The notes under the pieces are model-generated. The model was not told where the DNA came from, did no database searches, and saw only the letters and a list, made by a program, of their open reading frames with translations. A program made the position numbers and the translations under genes. This document shows, one piece after another, positions 54,377 to 63,316 of a stretch of DNA of 64,000 nucleotides (its first letter is position 1; each line of letters starts with the position of its first letter). Source of the stretch: Vibrio tapetis subsp. tapetis (lineage in GTDB: Bacteria; Pseudomonadota; Gammaproteobacteria; Enterobacterales; Vibrionaceae); the NCBI RefSeq assembly GCF_900233005.1, contig NZ_LT960612.1:1426001-1490000 (forward strand). The letters run 5' to 3'.

Positions 54377-55292
54377 ATGTTTACGATAGACAGCAACATG
54401 GCTTATGAAGCCCTTAATATGTTTGTGTTCCTAGCCGCAGAGCTAACCGTGTTGTTTCTGCTTATCAGCTATTTGGTAGGAGTGCTTCAAGAATATGTCC
54501 CACCCGCTAAGATCCAGTCGATTTTAAGTGGTAAGAATGGGCGGGGTTATATCATCGCCGGATTCTTGGGCGCCATTACTCCGTTTTGTTCTTGTTCTAC
54601 GATTCCGTTCTTAAAAGGACTACTTAGGGCAAAAGCAGGATTTGGCACCATGATGGTGTTCTTGTTTGCTAGCCCATTGCTTAACCCAATCATTATTGGT
54701 TTGTTTGCCGTGACATTTGGCTTACAGGTGACTGTATTTTATTTTGCGGTTGCGATGGGCGTGTCGGTCATTGCTGGCTATTCTCTTGAAAAGTTGGGCT
54801 TTGAAAAATACGTTAAAGAAGAGGCTTATATCGCGCCAGAACCTAAAGGATGTGGTTCTGGCGCGATATAAGCCACCAAAAAATAAGTGGAAACGAATTT
54901 GGGACACAACATGGACTGATTTCAAAAAAGTACTGCCATATTTGATGGGTGGCATCGCATTGGGCTCTTTGATTTACGGATTCATGCCAACAGAGTTTGT
55001 GGCAAAAGTCGCGAATGGTGACAATCCGTTTGCAGTCCCAGTTGCGGCGGTAATTGGTATCCCACTATATATCAGAGCTGAGGCGGTCATCCCGCTTAGT
55101 GCTGCGCTTGCCGCGAAGGGCATGGGGCTGGGGGCAGTCATGGCGTTAATCATTGGTAGTGCAGGGGCGAGCTTAACGGAAGTCGTTTTGCTTAAGTCTA
55201 TTTTTAAGAACCAGATGATTGCCGCGTTTTTGTTTGTGATTCTTTCAATGGCGATTGGCGCGGGCTATTCATACGGTTGGCTGTTTGGCTAA
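54377..55292 (+). pseudogene. DUF318/ArsP-type permease, frame broken at an inverted repeat
   Basis: This ~300-residue membrane permease has about eight membrane segments. The first half carries the family hallmark 'TPFCSCSTIPFLKGLL'. The frame stops at 54869-54871 after 'PKGCGSGAI'. The second half continues in the +1 phase ('ARYKPPKNKWKRIWDTTW') to 55292 with 'PVAAVIGIPLYIRAEAVIPL'. The break lies within a perfect 21-bp inverted repeat (54823-54874). Relatives export organoarsenicals or other metalloids; substrate unknown here. With the divergent ArsR and its operators this would be an inducible efflux unit that is now probably inactive. Confidence 0.85.
54823..54874. repeat. Perfect 21-bp inverted repeat inside the permease gene
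   Basis: The left arm (54823-54843) begins GGCTTATATCGCGC and ends CAGAACC. The right arm (54854-54874) is its exact complement. The loop is 10 nt (54844-54853). It spans the frameshift. Confidence 0.95.
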
Positions 55293-55305
55293 GGCTCATA
55301 TTCTT

Positions 55306-55336
55306 AGCTACAAGCTACAAGCTACAAGCTACAAGC
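55306..55336 (+). repeat. AGCTACA tandem repeat, 4.4 copies
   Basis: Four copies of the 7-bp unit AGCTACA (55306-55333) plus AGC follow directly after the permease stop region. No function is evident. Confidence 0.9.
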
Positions 55337-55352
55337 GATAACCCCGCGAGAG

Positions 55353-55386
55353 CAAGGTGTGGTCAGAGAGATTTGATCACACCTTG
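55353..55386 (+). terminator. Hairpin after permease
   Basis: CAAGGTGTGGTCA (55353-55365) pairs with TGATCACACCTTG (55374-55386) with one G-T wobble over an 8-nt loop. No strong T run follows, so this is a probable but imperfect terminator. Confidence 0.55.
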
Positions 55387-55563
55387 TTGCGTTGAGGCCT
55401 AGATTAATGGCACCCATCGCATGTGCCATCAGTGCGATCATATCAATGTGTTTTAGCTTAGCATCACTTGTTATCATTGAGTTCCGAAAATGGCTACTTT
55501 GAGTTTATTTAGCGGTTACACTTAACGGACACTAGCAGCAATTGCACTGAATTAGGCGCGGTT

Positions 55564-56934
55564 ATGGAAGATCAAAAAACGAAAATGAGCCAAGAGGAAT
55601 GTCAACGAGCGAGGACAGCAAGAGACGCGCGTTTTGATGGTAAATTTTATGTCGCAGTGAAAACAACCAAGATTTTTTGTCGCCCTATCTGCCCGGCGAA
55701 TCTTCCTCTGGAGAAAAATGTTGAGTATTTTCATGATAAAGCGCAAGCATTGCAGTCGGGGTATCGTCCTTGCCTACGTTGCCGACCCGACAGCGCACCG
55801 AGTTCTTGGGCTTGGAAAGGCACGGAAGTTTCCTTTCAAAGAGCAGTAAAGATGATAGAACAAGGTGACTTACACAATACGACCCTAGCGCTATTGGCCG
55901 AAAGACTGGGTATTACCGATCGGTACTTACGCCAGCTGTTCGACAAATACATGGGTATGTCACCAAAGCAATACGCTCAGTACCACCAACTCATGTTTGC
56001 CAAGCAGTTACTCCATACCAGCAGTATGACGATTACCGATATTGCCTTTGCTAGTGGTTTTAATAGTGTTAGACGTTTTAATGATGCATTTAAAAAACTT
56101 CTACGCCTTTCACCAAGTCAGATACGAAAAACAAACCTGAATGACCAGAAAACGAATCAAATTCAATTGGCTTTTCAGGGGCAACTGAACTGGCATCATA
56201 TGCTGAATTTTTATCGCTTGAGGGCAATTGACACTGTTGAACGTGTTGGAGATAACAGTTATCAGCGCACCTTTACGCTTAATGGTACCTCGGGGTGGTT
56301 TAAGGCAAGCATGGAAACAAATAATGCACTAACTGTGGAGTTTGATATTGCCGAACCATCACAGTTAAAAGCGTTAGTGGTAAGGCTGAGAAGAATGTTT
56401 GATTTAGACACGAATGTATTGGATATTGAAGCTCAATTAAGTCAGTTAGCTCCCGACTTAATTACGGAATCGGGCATTCGAATTCCGGGACTGTGGAATG
56501 AGTGGGAAGCCGGAGTTAGGGCGATATTAGGCCAGCAAGTCTCAGTAAAAGCGGCAATTAATCAATTGAATGTCTTGGTAGAGCAGTGTGCGGATCAAGT
56601 GGACGGAAAAATGGTTTTTCCGAGTGCTGAAACGGTATCAACTGTGGATCTGTCCTTTTTGCGAATGCCTCAAAGTCGCAAAGATACGTTAGCTCGATTT
56701 GCCCAGTTTATGCTTGAGAACCCTCATGCTCCAGCTCGCGATTGGATCGAGCTAAAAGGCATCGGCCCTTGGACAATAAATTACGCGCAAATGCGTGGTT
56801 CATCTCAGCCCGATCTATTTCTAGATAACGACTTAGTGGTCAAAAAAGCGATGACCAAGTGGCCCGAACTAAACAAAACGGATGTAGCTCCTTGGGGGAG
56901 TTACGCAACACTGCATTGCTGGAATAATGCGTGA
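55564..56934 (+). CDS. Ada-AlkA fusion: alkylation sensor and 3-methyladenine glycosylase
   Basis: This 456-residue protein joins an Ada-type N-terminal zinc domain (about 15-85, 'FCRPICPA' and 'RPCLRCRPD', where Cys methylation senses methylphosphotriesters), an AraC HTH (about 95-195, 'ITDIAFASGFNSVRRFNDAFKK') and the AlkA DNA glycosylase (about 205-456). The HhH-GPD part has 'LGQQVSVKAAINQL', 'LKGIGPWTINYAQMRG' and the catalytic Asp region 'LFLDNDLVVKKA'. It should both induce the repair response and excise alkylated bases. The start at 55564 lacks a strong site; the Met seven codons on is an alternative. It precedes ogt. Confidence 0.93.
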   Translation: MEDQKTKMSQEECQRARTARDARFDGKFYVAVKTTKIFCRPICPANLPLEKNVEYFHDKAQALQSGYRPCLRCRPDSAPSSWAWKGTEVSFQRAVKMIEQGDLHNTTLALLAERLGITDRYLRQLFDKYMGMSPKQYAQYHQLMFAKQLLHTSSMTITDIAFASGFNSVRRFNDAFKKLLRLSPSQIRKTNLNDQKTNQIQLAFQGQLNWHHMLNFYRLRAIDTVERVGDNSYQRTFTLNGTSGWFKASMETNNALTVEFDIAEPSQLKALVVRLRRMFDLDTNVLDIEAQLSQLAPDLITESGIRIPGLWNEWEAGVRAILGQQVSVKAAINQLNVLVEQCADQVDGKMVFPSAETVSTVDLSFLRMPQSRKDTLARFAQFMLENPHAPARDWIELKGIGPWTINYAQMRGSSQPDLFLDNDLVVKKAMTKWPELNKTDVAPWGSYATLHCWNNA

Positions 56935-56994
56935 ATACAATTACCAGAGCTTAATCCAAATTGAATAAATTACAGAAAGTCTAAGGATTGAAAA

Positions 56995-57468
56995 ATGACC
57001 TTTTATGATGAATATCACTCGCCAATGGGCCGAATCACCATCCAAGTCAGTAATGAAGGCCTACTAGGAGTGTGGTTTGATGTCCACACCACCAAACCGG
57101 ATGAGTTGGGAGAGAGAAAAGTTGATCATTCACTCATCGATAAAACAAGGTTGCAACTGGCGGAATATTTCGCAGGTGCAAGGCAGAACTTTGATATCCC
57201 GTTAGCGGCGACAGGCACGGATTTTCAACAAAAAGTATGGAGAGCGTTAACGACTATCCCGCATGGCGAAACATGGTGCTATCAAGATCTCGCGAATGCA
57301 ATTGATAACCCCAAAGCAGTTAGAGCTGTCGGGTTAGCGAATGGCAAAAATCCTATTTCTATTATTGTGCCATGCCATCGCGTGATTGGTAAAAGCGGAA
57401 AGCTAACAGGCTATGCTGGTGGTGTTGATACGAAAAAGAAGTTATTGGAACTTGAACGTGCTATTTAA
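56995..57468 (+). CDS. ogt: Methylated-DNA--protein-cysteine methyltransferase
   Basis: This 157-residue suicide enzyme transfers methyl groups from O6-methylguanine or O4-methylthymine to its own Cys in 'IIVPCHRVIGKSGKLTGYAGG'. 'FQQKVWRALTTIPHGETWCYQDLA' is the DNA-binding HTH. It follows Ada-AlkA by 60 bases and supplies the C-terminal Ada function that the fusion lacks. Confidence 0.95.
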   Translation: MTFYDEYHSPMGRITIQVSNEGLLGVWFDVHTTKPDELGERKVDHSLIDKTRLQLAEYFAGARQNFDIPLAATGTDFQQKVWRALTTIPHGETWCYQDLANAIDNPKAVRAVGLANGKNPISIIVPCHRVIGKSGKLTGYAGGVDTKKKLLELERAI

Positions 57469-57575
57469 CGGGGGGAGTGGTGATGTAGGTACATATAAAA
57501 AGTTCGACGCAAATATGCGATGTCGCAAATAAATACGCCGAACTTGGGTTCTTCAGTTATGAACTGGAATGTGGG

Positions 57576-58307
57576 TTAGCAACCGTGGTTCATTAAGAAG
57601 CTAAAGTCATCACCTTCATTAAAGTATTCAGATTCTTGTTGGTGCCTGAACAGTTTTAACGGAGCTTGGTTAGCACTGTGGTAAGTGAGCTTATCGCCAA
57701 CAACTTGGAGCATGGTTCCTTCAGGGATACCAACCACGACTTCGTGAGGATTAACGACTAAGAACTCTTCGATACGTTCGTCGCGTGTCTCACCCATATG
57801 GCCAGAAATGTTGGCCTCAATATAGTGTGGGTTAATTTGGAATGGCACTAAATTCAATGCAGGTAAGATAGCCGCTGTAACGATCGGCATGTCATTGGTT
57901 GTGCGTATGGTTGGCGTGCCAATGTTGGTTCCCGCGCTCCAGCCTATGTACAGCTTGTTGTCATTCAAGACAGCTTGGCGAATAGGGCGAATAAGCCCTA
58001 AGTCATGAAGCGTTTTATTCAGTACCCAGGTATTGCCACCGCTCACGAGAATGCCATCAGATTCTTCAATCGCTTTTACTGGATCGTCAGCTTGGTGGAT
58101 GCCTACAACTTCACAACCATAAGGCGAAAGCACTTCATTAAGGGCATCAACACGCTCGCTGTAGTCTCCGCGGATCATCGCATAAGGAACAAATACGAAC
58201 TTTTTGGCGCCAGTGCGCTTAACGGCTTCTTCAATCCACTCCAAACCGTATTCGAGAATTTTCTGGTTTCCAGGCAATTTACCATTGCTAAATAACATGA
58301 CGTTCAT
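57576..58307 (-). CDS. pepE: Peptidase E (alpha-aspartyl dipeptidase)
   Basis: This serine peptidase of family S51 cleaves N-terminal Asp-X dipeptides in the cytoplasm. It is 243 residues from ATG 58307, which has AGGAA six bases upstream. The nucleophile lies in 'YIGWSAGTNIGTPTIRTTND', the His in 'INPHYIEANISGHMGETRDER' region. Earlier in-frame Met at 58337 gives ten extra residues without support. It is convergent with ogt. Confidence 0.92.
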   Translation of the reverse strand: MNVMLFSNGKLPGNQKILEYGLEWIEEAVKRTGAKKFVFVPYAMIRGDYSERVDALNEVLSPYGCEVVGIHQADDPVKAIEESDGILVSGGNTWVLNKTLHDLGLIRPIRQAVLNDNKLYIGWSAGTNIGTPTIRTTNDMPIVTAAILPALNLVPFQINPHYIEANISGHMGETRDERIEEFLVVNPHEVVVGIPEGTMLQVVGDKLTYHSANQAPLKLFRHQQESEYFNEGDDFSFLMNHGC

Positions 58308-58865
58308 ATATTGAGTTCCTACTATTTGAAAGGGCACGAACAGTCCGTGCTGCCGATTTTAGATGTTGCGAATCTCTGGATACCATTTTGTATCACATCC
58401 TTGGTTTGAGTGCTCGTTGAGTTAAGTCAATAAACTGTAAAATGGTAAAAAATCAGTGTTAAGCACTGTGTGGTTGGGTTAGGGGAAGAATAATGATTAT
58501 GTTTTATACGTTCACTTACTGGTTTGTAAATGCGAAGAACGACCAAGGTAAAGATAGGCATAGCCTTAGAATAAAGCCTAAACACTGAGCTAAGAATGTA
58601 ATTAGATTACTATGTGGGAAGATTCATATTGTTATGTGTTTATGGTGATATATATCGCGCAGGGAGCATTTGTTTAATTATTATTCTGTTTTGTTTCCGC
58701 TTGGTGGGTCTTATGTTGGTTTTTTGTTGCGGCGTGGCGATTTGTAGTGAGTTAGATCACGTTAATGATTGAGCGGTGAAATTTAATTTCAGAAAAATTT
58801 GGATGTGCTGCTAATCTCCTTGGCGCTTTGCAATGATGGCAAAGTGTACAACAAAAGGAGTGTTC
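58308..58865. other. Divergent intergenic region with CRP-like site
   Basis: About 560 bases between pepE and the symporter. No coding frame is supported. A CRP-like site lies at 58746-58761. Confidence 0.45.
58746..58761 (+). promoter_or_regulatory. CRP-like site before symporter
   Basis: AGTGA-GTTAGA-TCACG matches 8 of 10 core bases of TGTGA-N6-TCACA. It is about 105 bases before the start codon. Confidence 0.5.
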
Positions 58866-60167
58866 ATGAAGAATACCAAAAAACCAATGTCGCTAACCGG
58901 TCGAGTAATTATCGGTATGGTAGCGGGTATATTGACAGGATTTATAATTCGCGCATTGTTTGCAGAAAACGGGTTTGTCGACGCCTATATCGTAAATGGC
59001 CTTTTTGAGGTTGGCGGCAAAATCTTTATCGCTAGTTTAAAAATGCTAGTCGTTCCTTTAGTCTTCGTTTCTCTGGTGTGTGGCACCAGTTCTCTAAAAG
59101 ATGTCGCAACACTTGGGCGCCTTGGCGGTAAAACCGTAGGCTTCTATGTAGTCACCACTGCTATCGCTATTTCTTTGGCATTGGCCATGGGTACGATTTT
59201 CCAGCCGGGTGCTGGCGCCGACTTAACGGCAGCCAATTCGTTCCAATCTGCTGCTGCGCCTTCTTTGGGGCAAGTGATCATTGATATGTTCCCAACCAAC
59301 CCAATTAGCGCAATGGCTGAAGGTAAAACACTTCAAGTTATCGTGTTCGCCGTATTATTCGGTATTGCAATCAGTGCCGCAGGTGAAGCGGGCGAACGTG
59401 TTGCTGCCGTCTTTAGCGATTTAAACGAAGTGATCATGAAGCTTGTCGCTTTACTGATGAACATTGCACCATACGGTGTATTCTTCTTAATGGCGAAATT
59501 GTTTACCGGCTTGGGCTTAGGGGCGATCCTTAATCTGGCCGAATACTTCTTAGTGTTGTCTGCCACTTTATTGCTTCACGGTTTGATCACCTACAGCTTT
59601 ATGTTGAAGTCTTTTGCGGGTCTAAATCCAATTACGTTCCTACGTAAAATGGAAGATGCTGTGATGTTTGCATTCTCTACTGCGTCATCAAACGCGACCA
59701 TTCCGGTAACACTTGAAACCGTAAAGAACCGTTTAGGTGTGCATAACAAAGTTGCGTCATTTACCGTACCGCTAGGTGCAACCATCAATATGGATGGTAC
59801 TGCAATCATGCAAGGTGTGGCGACGGCGTTCATTGCGCAAGCCTACAATATTGACCTTACCATGGCGGATTATTTAACGGTTATCTTCACGGCAACGCTA
59901 GCGTCTATTGGTACTGCGGGTGTCCCTGGTGTTGGCTTGATTATGTTGGCAATGGTATTAAACCAAGTTGGTCTGCCATTAGAAGGTATCGCTCTGATTA
60001 TGGGTGTAGACCGTCTGCTAGATATGATCCGTACTGCAGTTAATATCACCGGTGACAGCGCAGTAAGTTGTATTGTGGCTAAATCTGAAGGTGCCTTGGA
60101 TCTAGAACGATTCAACGACCCTAAAGCTGGCGAGAAAGAAGAAGAGGTTCATCTTTCGAAGTCTTAA
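58866..60167 (+). CDS. Dicarboxylate/amino-acid:cation symporter (DAACS family)
   Basis: This 433-residue inner-membrane transporter has the DAACS hallmarks 'AFSTASSNATIPVTLE' (hairpin serine-rich motif), 'PLGATINMDGTAIMQGVATAF' and 'GTAGVPGVGLIMLAM', which form the substrate and Na+ sites, plus 'IMGVDRLLDMIRTAVNITGD'. It should import glutamate, aspartate or C4-dicarboxylates with Na+ or H+. AAAGGAG lies five bases before ATG 58866. A terminator follows. Confidence 0.93.
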   Translation: MKNTKKPMSLTGRVIIGMVAGILTGFIIRALFAENGFVDAYIVNGLFEVGGKIFIASLKMLVVPLVFVSLVCGTSSLKDVATLGRLGGKTVGFYVVTTAIAISLALAMGTIFQPGAGADLTAANSFQSAAAPSLGQVIIDMFPTNPISAMAEGKTLQVIVFAVLFGIAISAAGEAGERVAAVFSDLNEVIMKLVALLMNIAPYGVFFLMAKLFTGLGLGAILNLAEYFLVLSATLLLHGLITYSFMLKSFAGLNPITFLRKMEDAVMFAFSTASSNATIPVTLETVKNRLGVHNKVASFTVPLGATINMDGTAIMQGVATAFIAQAYNIDLTMADYLTVIFTATLASIGTAGVPGVGLIMLAMVLNQVGLPLEGIALIMGVDRLLDMIRTAVNITGDSAVSCIVAKSEGALDLERFNDPKAGEKEEEVHLSKS

Positions 60168-60204
60168 AAGCTAAAAGCGAAGTGCTAAAAGCTAAGTATG
60201 TATG

Positions 60205-60246
60205 GTGGTCATCAAGGTAGTGGGGGAACCCATTTTTGATGGCCAC
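60205..60246 (+). terminator. Hairpin after symporter gene
   Basis: GTGGTCATCAA (60205-60215) pairs with TTGATGGCCAC (60236-60246), one G-T wobble, loop 20 nt. A short T-rich stretch follows. Confidence 0.6.
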
Positions 60247-60297
60247 TTTATGTTTTTAACGGCCACAGCGAAAAGGCAGATATGATTTGCCAGGTCG

Positions 60298-60666
60298 CTA
60301 CTGCTGAATTTTTCTGTTGCTCCATAATAACCCAAATACTAGAAAGTCGGTTATCAAAAATATGATGATGTCGACACCGATATCGCTTGTTTGTTCCCAA
60401 TAAAAAAAGACAGGCATTAACATGTAATACAGTGAGTTAACCATATAGGTAACAGCAATTACACGATAAGTGTTGTGGGTAAAAACGTCTTTGTTATAGG
60501 CGAGGCCAAATAGCGCGATTAAAGTGAAAAGGATAATAGGAAACTGGAAAATATCTGTAAATTCAAAGTAACTCTCACGCAGTGAATTTGAAGGGAAATA
60601 GGTTCGAATTGAATTGGCGAGTATTAATAGCCCAAAAAAGCATCTAGATAGGTACATAGATTTCAT
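60298..60666 (-). CDS. Small membrane protein of unknown function
   Basis: This 122-residue protein has three to four hydrophobic segments ('FGLLILANSI', 'FPIILFTLIALFGLAY', 'YYMLMPVFFYW', 'IIIFLITDFLVFGLLW'). I do not recognise its family. Base composition is AT-rich like its flanks. Confidence 0.6.
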   Translation of the reverse strand: MKSMYLSRCFFGLLILANSIRTYFPSNSLRESYFEFTDIFQFPIILFTLIALFGLAYNKDVFTHNTYRVIAVTYMVNSLYYMLMPVFFYWEQTSDIGVDIIIFLITDFLVFGLLWSNRKIQQ

Positions 60667-60946
60667 ACTTAATCAGCCTCATAGTATAAATGAGTGAAAC
60701 CTAACACATATTCCTTATATCGATTCAGAGTTAGGAAAAAGTTGCGAGTGATAAGTAAGTTTTAATCAGTGAATTCTTACAACGGATCTATTTGCAGGTG
60801 ACCGATGTTGATAATGAGTACTAGAGAGCTTGCCATTGGTATGTCCGTAGGAACCAGAATAAGCGGATAACCCCTTTACTTTATTGAGGTGTAACTTTAT
60901 TGTTCTCGCTAAATTTACGCTCATTACTCAACCGAGATCAGGCTGA

Positions 60947-61534
60947 ATGTCGCAAACTCGTATCCTCCTTGTTCGCCATGCAAAAACGCAATGGAATTTA
61001 GAATCGAAATTGCAGGGGTGGAAAGACAGTAAACTCAGCGCTTCTGGGAAGCGTCACTTCCAAAATGTTGATTTTTCCCGTGCGGTTCATTTAGCTAAGA
61101 CTGAACATCAACCTTCGCATCCTCCTATCTATTGCAGTGATTTAGGCCGAGCCTTGTCTTCGGCTCGAATTATCGCAAACCAAGTGAATGGTTACCTTAT
61201 TCCTAATGACAACGTTCGCGAAAGGCGTTTTGGCGAATTAGAGGGTAAGCAGGTAACCAATCAAGTCTATTGGGATTGCTACCATCGGCGTTTTGATCAA
61301 CCCTTTGGTAATAAGTATGGGGCGGAATCAGATTCGGACTTTGAATCACGTATTGCGAGTTTTCTGAATACGTTAATAAAGAGACACCCATTTGAAACGG
61401 TTTGGGTCGTAAGCCACGGAGAATGGATACGAACCGCGCTTAATCTTGCACATGGGCGAAAAGGCTGGGAAATTGGCGAGGGCATACCGGAAAACGGTCA
61501 AATTACATTGTTAGATATGAAATCAATCAAATAA
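60947..61534 (+). CDS. Histidine phosphatase, possible alpha-ribazole phosphatase
   Basis: This 195-residue enzyme has the phosphoglycerate-mutase-type motif 'LLVRHAKTQWNLES', 'YCSDLGRALSSARII', 'RRFGELEGKQV' and the distal His in 'WVVSHGEWIRTALNLAHG'. RHAKT replaces the more usual RHGET. Position just before a B12 riboswitch and cbiD makes a CobC-like role (dephosphorylating alpha-ribazole phosphate) plausible, but it is transcribed ahead of the riboswitch and general phosphatase roles fit too. Confidence 0.8.
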   Translation: MSQTRILLVRHAKTQWNLESKLQGWKDSKLSASGKRHFQNVDFSRAVHLAKTEHQPSHPPIYCSDLGRALSSARIIANQVNGYLIPNDNVRERRFGELEGKQVTNQVYWDCYHRRFDQPFGNKYGAESDSDFESRIASFLNTLIKRHPFETVWVVSHGEWIRTALNLAHGRKGWEIGEGIPENGQITLLDMKSIK

Positions 61535-61604
61535 TCGGTTTATAGTTCTCGTCATATCCATTACAATCCATCTGGTTATTATAAGTAATGTTTTGTTTTA
61601 CAAG

Positions 61605-61756
61605 ACCTCAACGGACGTTGAGCAGGGAATTAGGTGAGAATCCTAAACTGTACCCGCAGCTGTATGCGATGAGTATTATCAAGGCCACTGACTCTAAGAT
61701 CGTGAGTTGGGAAGGCGATAATGCGTTTTAGTCGTGAGTCAGAATACCTGTTACTA
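61605..61756 (+). ncRNA. Cobalamin riboswitch
   Basis: The conserved B12 aptamer parts are all present in order: AGCAGGGAATTAGGTGAGAA with CCTAAACTGTACCCGCAGC, GCCACTG, and the B12-box-like GAGTCAGAATACCTG. It heads the cbiD-cbiC transcript and should shut it down when adenosylcobalamin is bound. Confidence 0.9.
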
Positions 61757-61757
61757 A

Positions 61758-61778
61758 CCTTTGCATCATCTGCAAAGG
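61758..61778 (+). promoter_or_regulatory. Hairpin in riboswitch expression platform
   Basis: CCTTTGCA pairs perfectly with TGCAAAGG over TCATC directly after the aptamer. No T run follows, so this is not itself a terminator. It may be the kissing-loop/switching element. About 250 bases separate it from the cbiD start. Confidence 0.5.
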
Positions 61779-62031
61779 ACATGGAATTTTCGAATACTGG
61801 GCGGGGCTACTCAGTGAAAGCCAAATTTACTGCATAATTGTCTTTAAATTATAGCAGGGCGCGGCAGTATTCGACTTTCTGTAACTCACGGTTTTGACGC
61901 TTTTATAGGCCGACGAACGAGACAGACAGGCGAGACAATAGCGCGGTGTTACACACATTTTTATCGACTTTACCCATTGCTATTTTACAACGAGCTTGCG
62001 CTTTTTTAAGCGTTAGAGCGAGCGTTTGCTT

Positions 62032-63228
62032 ATGGGAACCCAACCCATGGTAACTCCGTCTTCGGTAACTAAGCCTACGGGGCTCCAGTCCTCAGTAACC
62101 AAAGTCAAGCGCTCTAAAAATCGTTCGGATCTTCGAACTGGTTTTACGACGGGCGCATGCGCTGCTGCCGCGAGTCGAGCTGCCGTCTATGGTTTATTGC
62201 ACAACACGCCTCTTGAACACATCACAATTACTCTCCCAAACGGCGAACCCGCGACATTTGCATTACAGCGATTTGATATTACCCCGCAGGGCGTACTGAC
62301 GGGTGTCATTAAAGACGCTGGCGATGACCCAGATTGCACCCACGACGCTGAAGTTCAATGTTATTCAACTTGGGGTGAGAAGCCCGGGTTTGAGGTTGAT
62401 GGTGGTGTGGGGGTGGCAAGAGTCACCTTACCAGGCTTAGAGCTTCCTGTTGGTGTGGCGGCCATTAATCCTGTGCCGCTACGTAATATTCAGGACATGG
62501 CACTTTTAGAATGGGCTCAGGCCTCCCAAGAGCTGAAGTTGGCACAAGGCATGCGTTTAGAAATCCGCGTACCTGATGGCGTAGAGCGCGCCAAGCAAAC
62601 CATAGGTCCGAGACTTGGTTTGATAGGCGGGATATCCATTCTGGGTACTCGTGGTACTGTGAAACCCTATTCAACGTCGGCGTTTTCCGCCTCTGTTAGG
62701 CAGTCGGTACAAATTGCGCAAACGAACGGCCAGCGCCACGTTGTGCTGACTACCGGATCTCGCTCTGAAAAATCCGCCATGACCATGCTGCCAACACTTG
62801 ATTCACTTTGTTTTATTCAAGCGGGTGATTTTGTTGGAGTGGGGCTACGAGCATCGAAACGCTACGAAGTACCAAAAGTAACCGTTGTCGCCATGATTGG
62901 TAAGCTCGCCAAAATGGTGGCCGGTCATATGATGACACACGTATCAGGCCGTGCGATTGATTTTTCTCTGCTTGCTGACCTAGCCGTGCAATCCAAACTC
63001 GATGCCGATGCATGCGCGCAAATACGCCAAGCAAACACCGGAAGACACGTGTTGGATTTATGGCGAGAAACCAACCACCAACCTTTTTTAGACCTTTTAT
63101 GCCAACAAGCAGCGGAGCATGCTGCTGTGTACGTTAAACATGCGGTGACAATTGAATATCGACTGATTGATTTTAATGGTGAATTGTTGGCGAAATATTG
63201 TGTTCAAGGCTTAGGGCTTAAGGCATAA
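62032..63228 (+). CDS. cbiD: Cobalt-precorrin-5B C1-methyltransferase
   Basis: CbiD methylates C1 of the corrin ring in the anaerobic B12 pathway. This 398-residue protein has 'LRTGFTTGACAAAASRAAVYGLL', 'DAGDDPDCTHDAEVQCYSTW', 'GVGVARVTLPGL' and the SAM-like 'LGLIGGISILGTRGTVKPYST'. The start is uncertain: ATG 62032 or ATG 62047, both weakly supported, and the first ~40 residues are a low-likeness extension. It lies 250 bases after the riboswitch. Presence of CbiD points to early-cobalt (anaerobic) synthesis. Confidence 0.93.
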   Translation: MGTQPMVTPSSVTKPTGLQSSVTKVKRSKNRSDLRTGFTTGACAAAASRAAVYGLLHNTPLEHITITLPNGEPATFALQRFDITPQGVLTGVIKDAGDDPDCTHDAEVQCYSTWGEKPGFEVDGGVGVARVTLPGLELPVGVAAINPVPLRNIQDMALLEWAQASQELKLAQGMRLEIRVPDGVERAKQTIGPRLGLIGGISILGTRGTVKPYSTSAFSASVRQSVQIAQTNGQRHVVLTTGSRSEKSAMTMLPTLDSLCFIQAGDFVGVGLRASKRYEVPKVTVVAMIGKLAKMVAGHMMTHVSGRAIDFSLLADLAVQSKLDADACAQIRQANTGRHVLDLWRETNHQPFLDLLCQQAAEHAAVYVKHAVTIEYRLIDFNGELLAKYCVQGLGLKA

Positions 63229-63316
63229 GGCGGGGGAAGAAAAAGCTATGGGGAAATTGAGATATGAGCGTTTGGAATAGTCACACGGTTGATGAACAAA
63301 ATTAAGGAATAGTGAA

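Noticed and set aside
55306..55336. AGCTACA repeats as a CRISPR or regulatory array
   Set aside because: Units are only 7 bp without spacers. It is simple tandem repetition.
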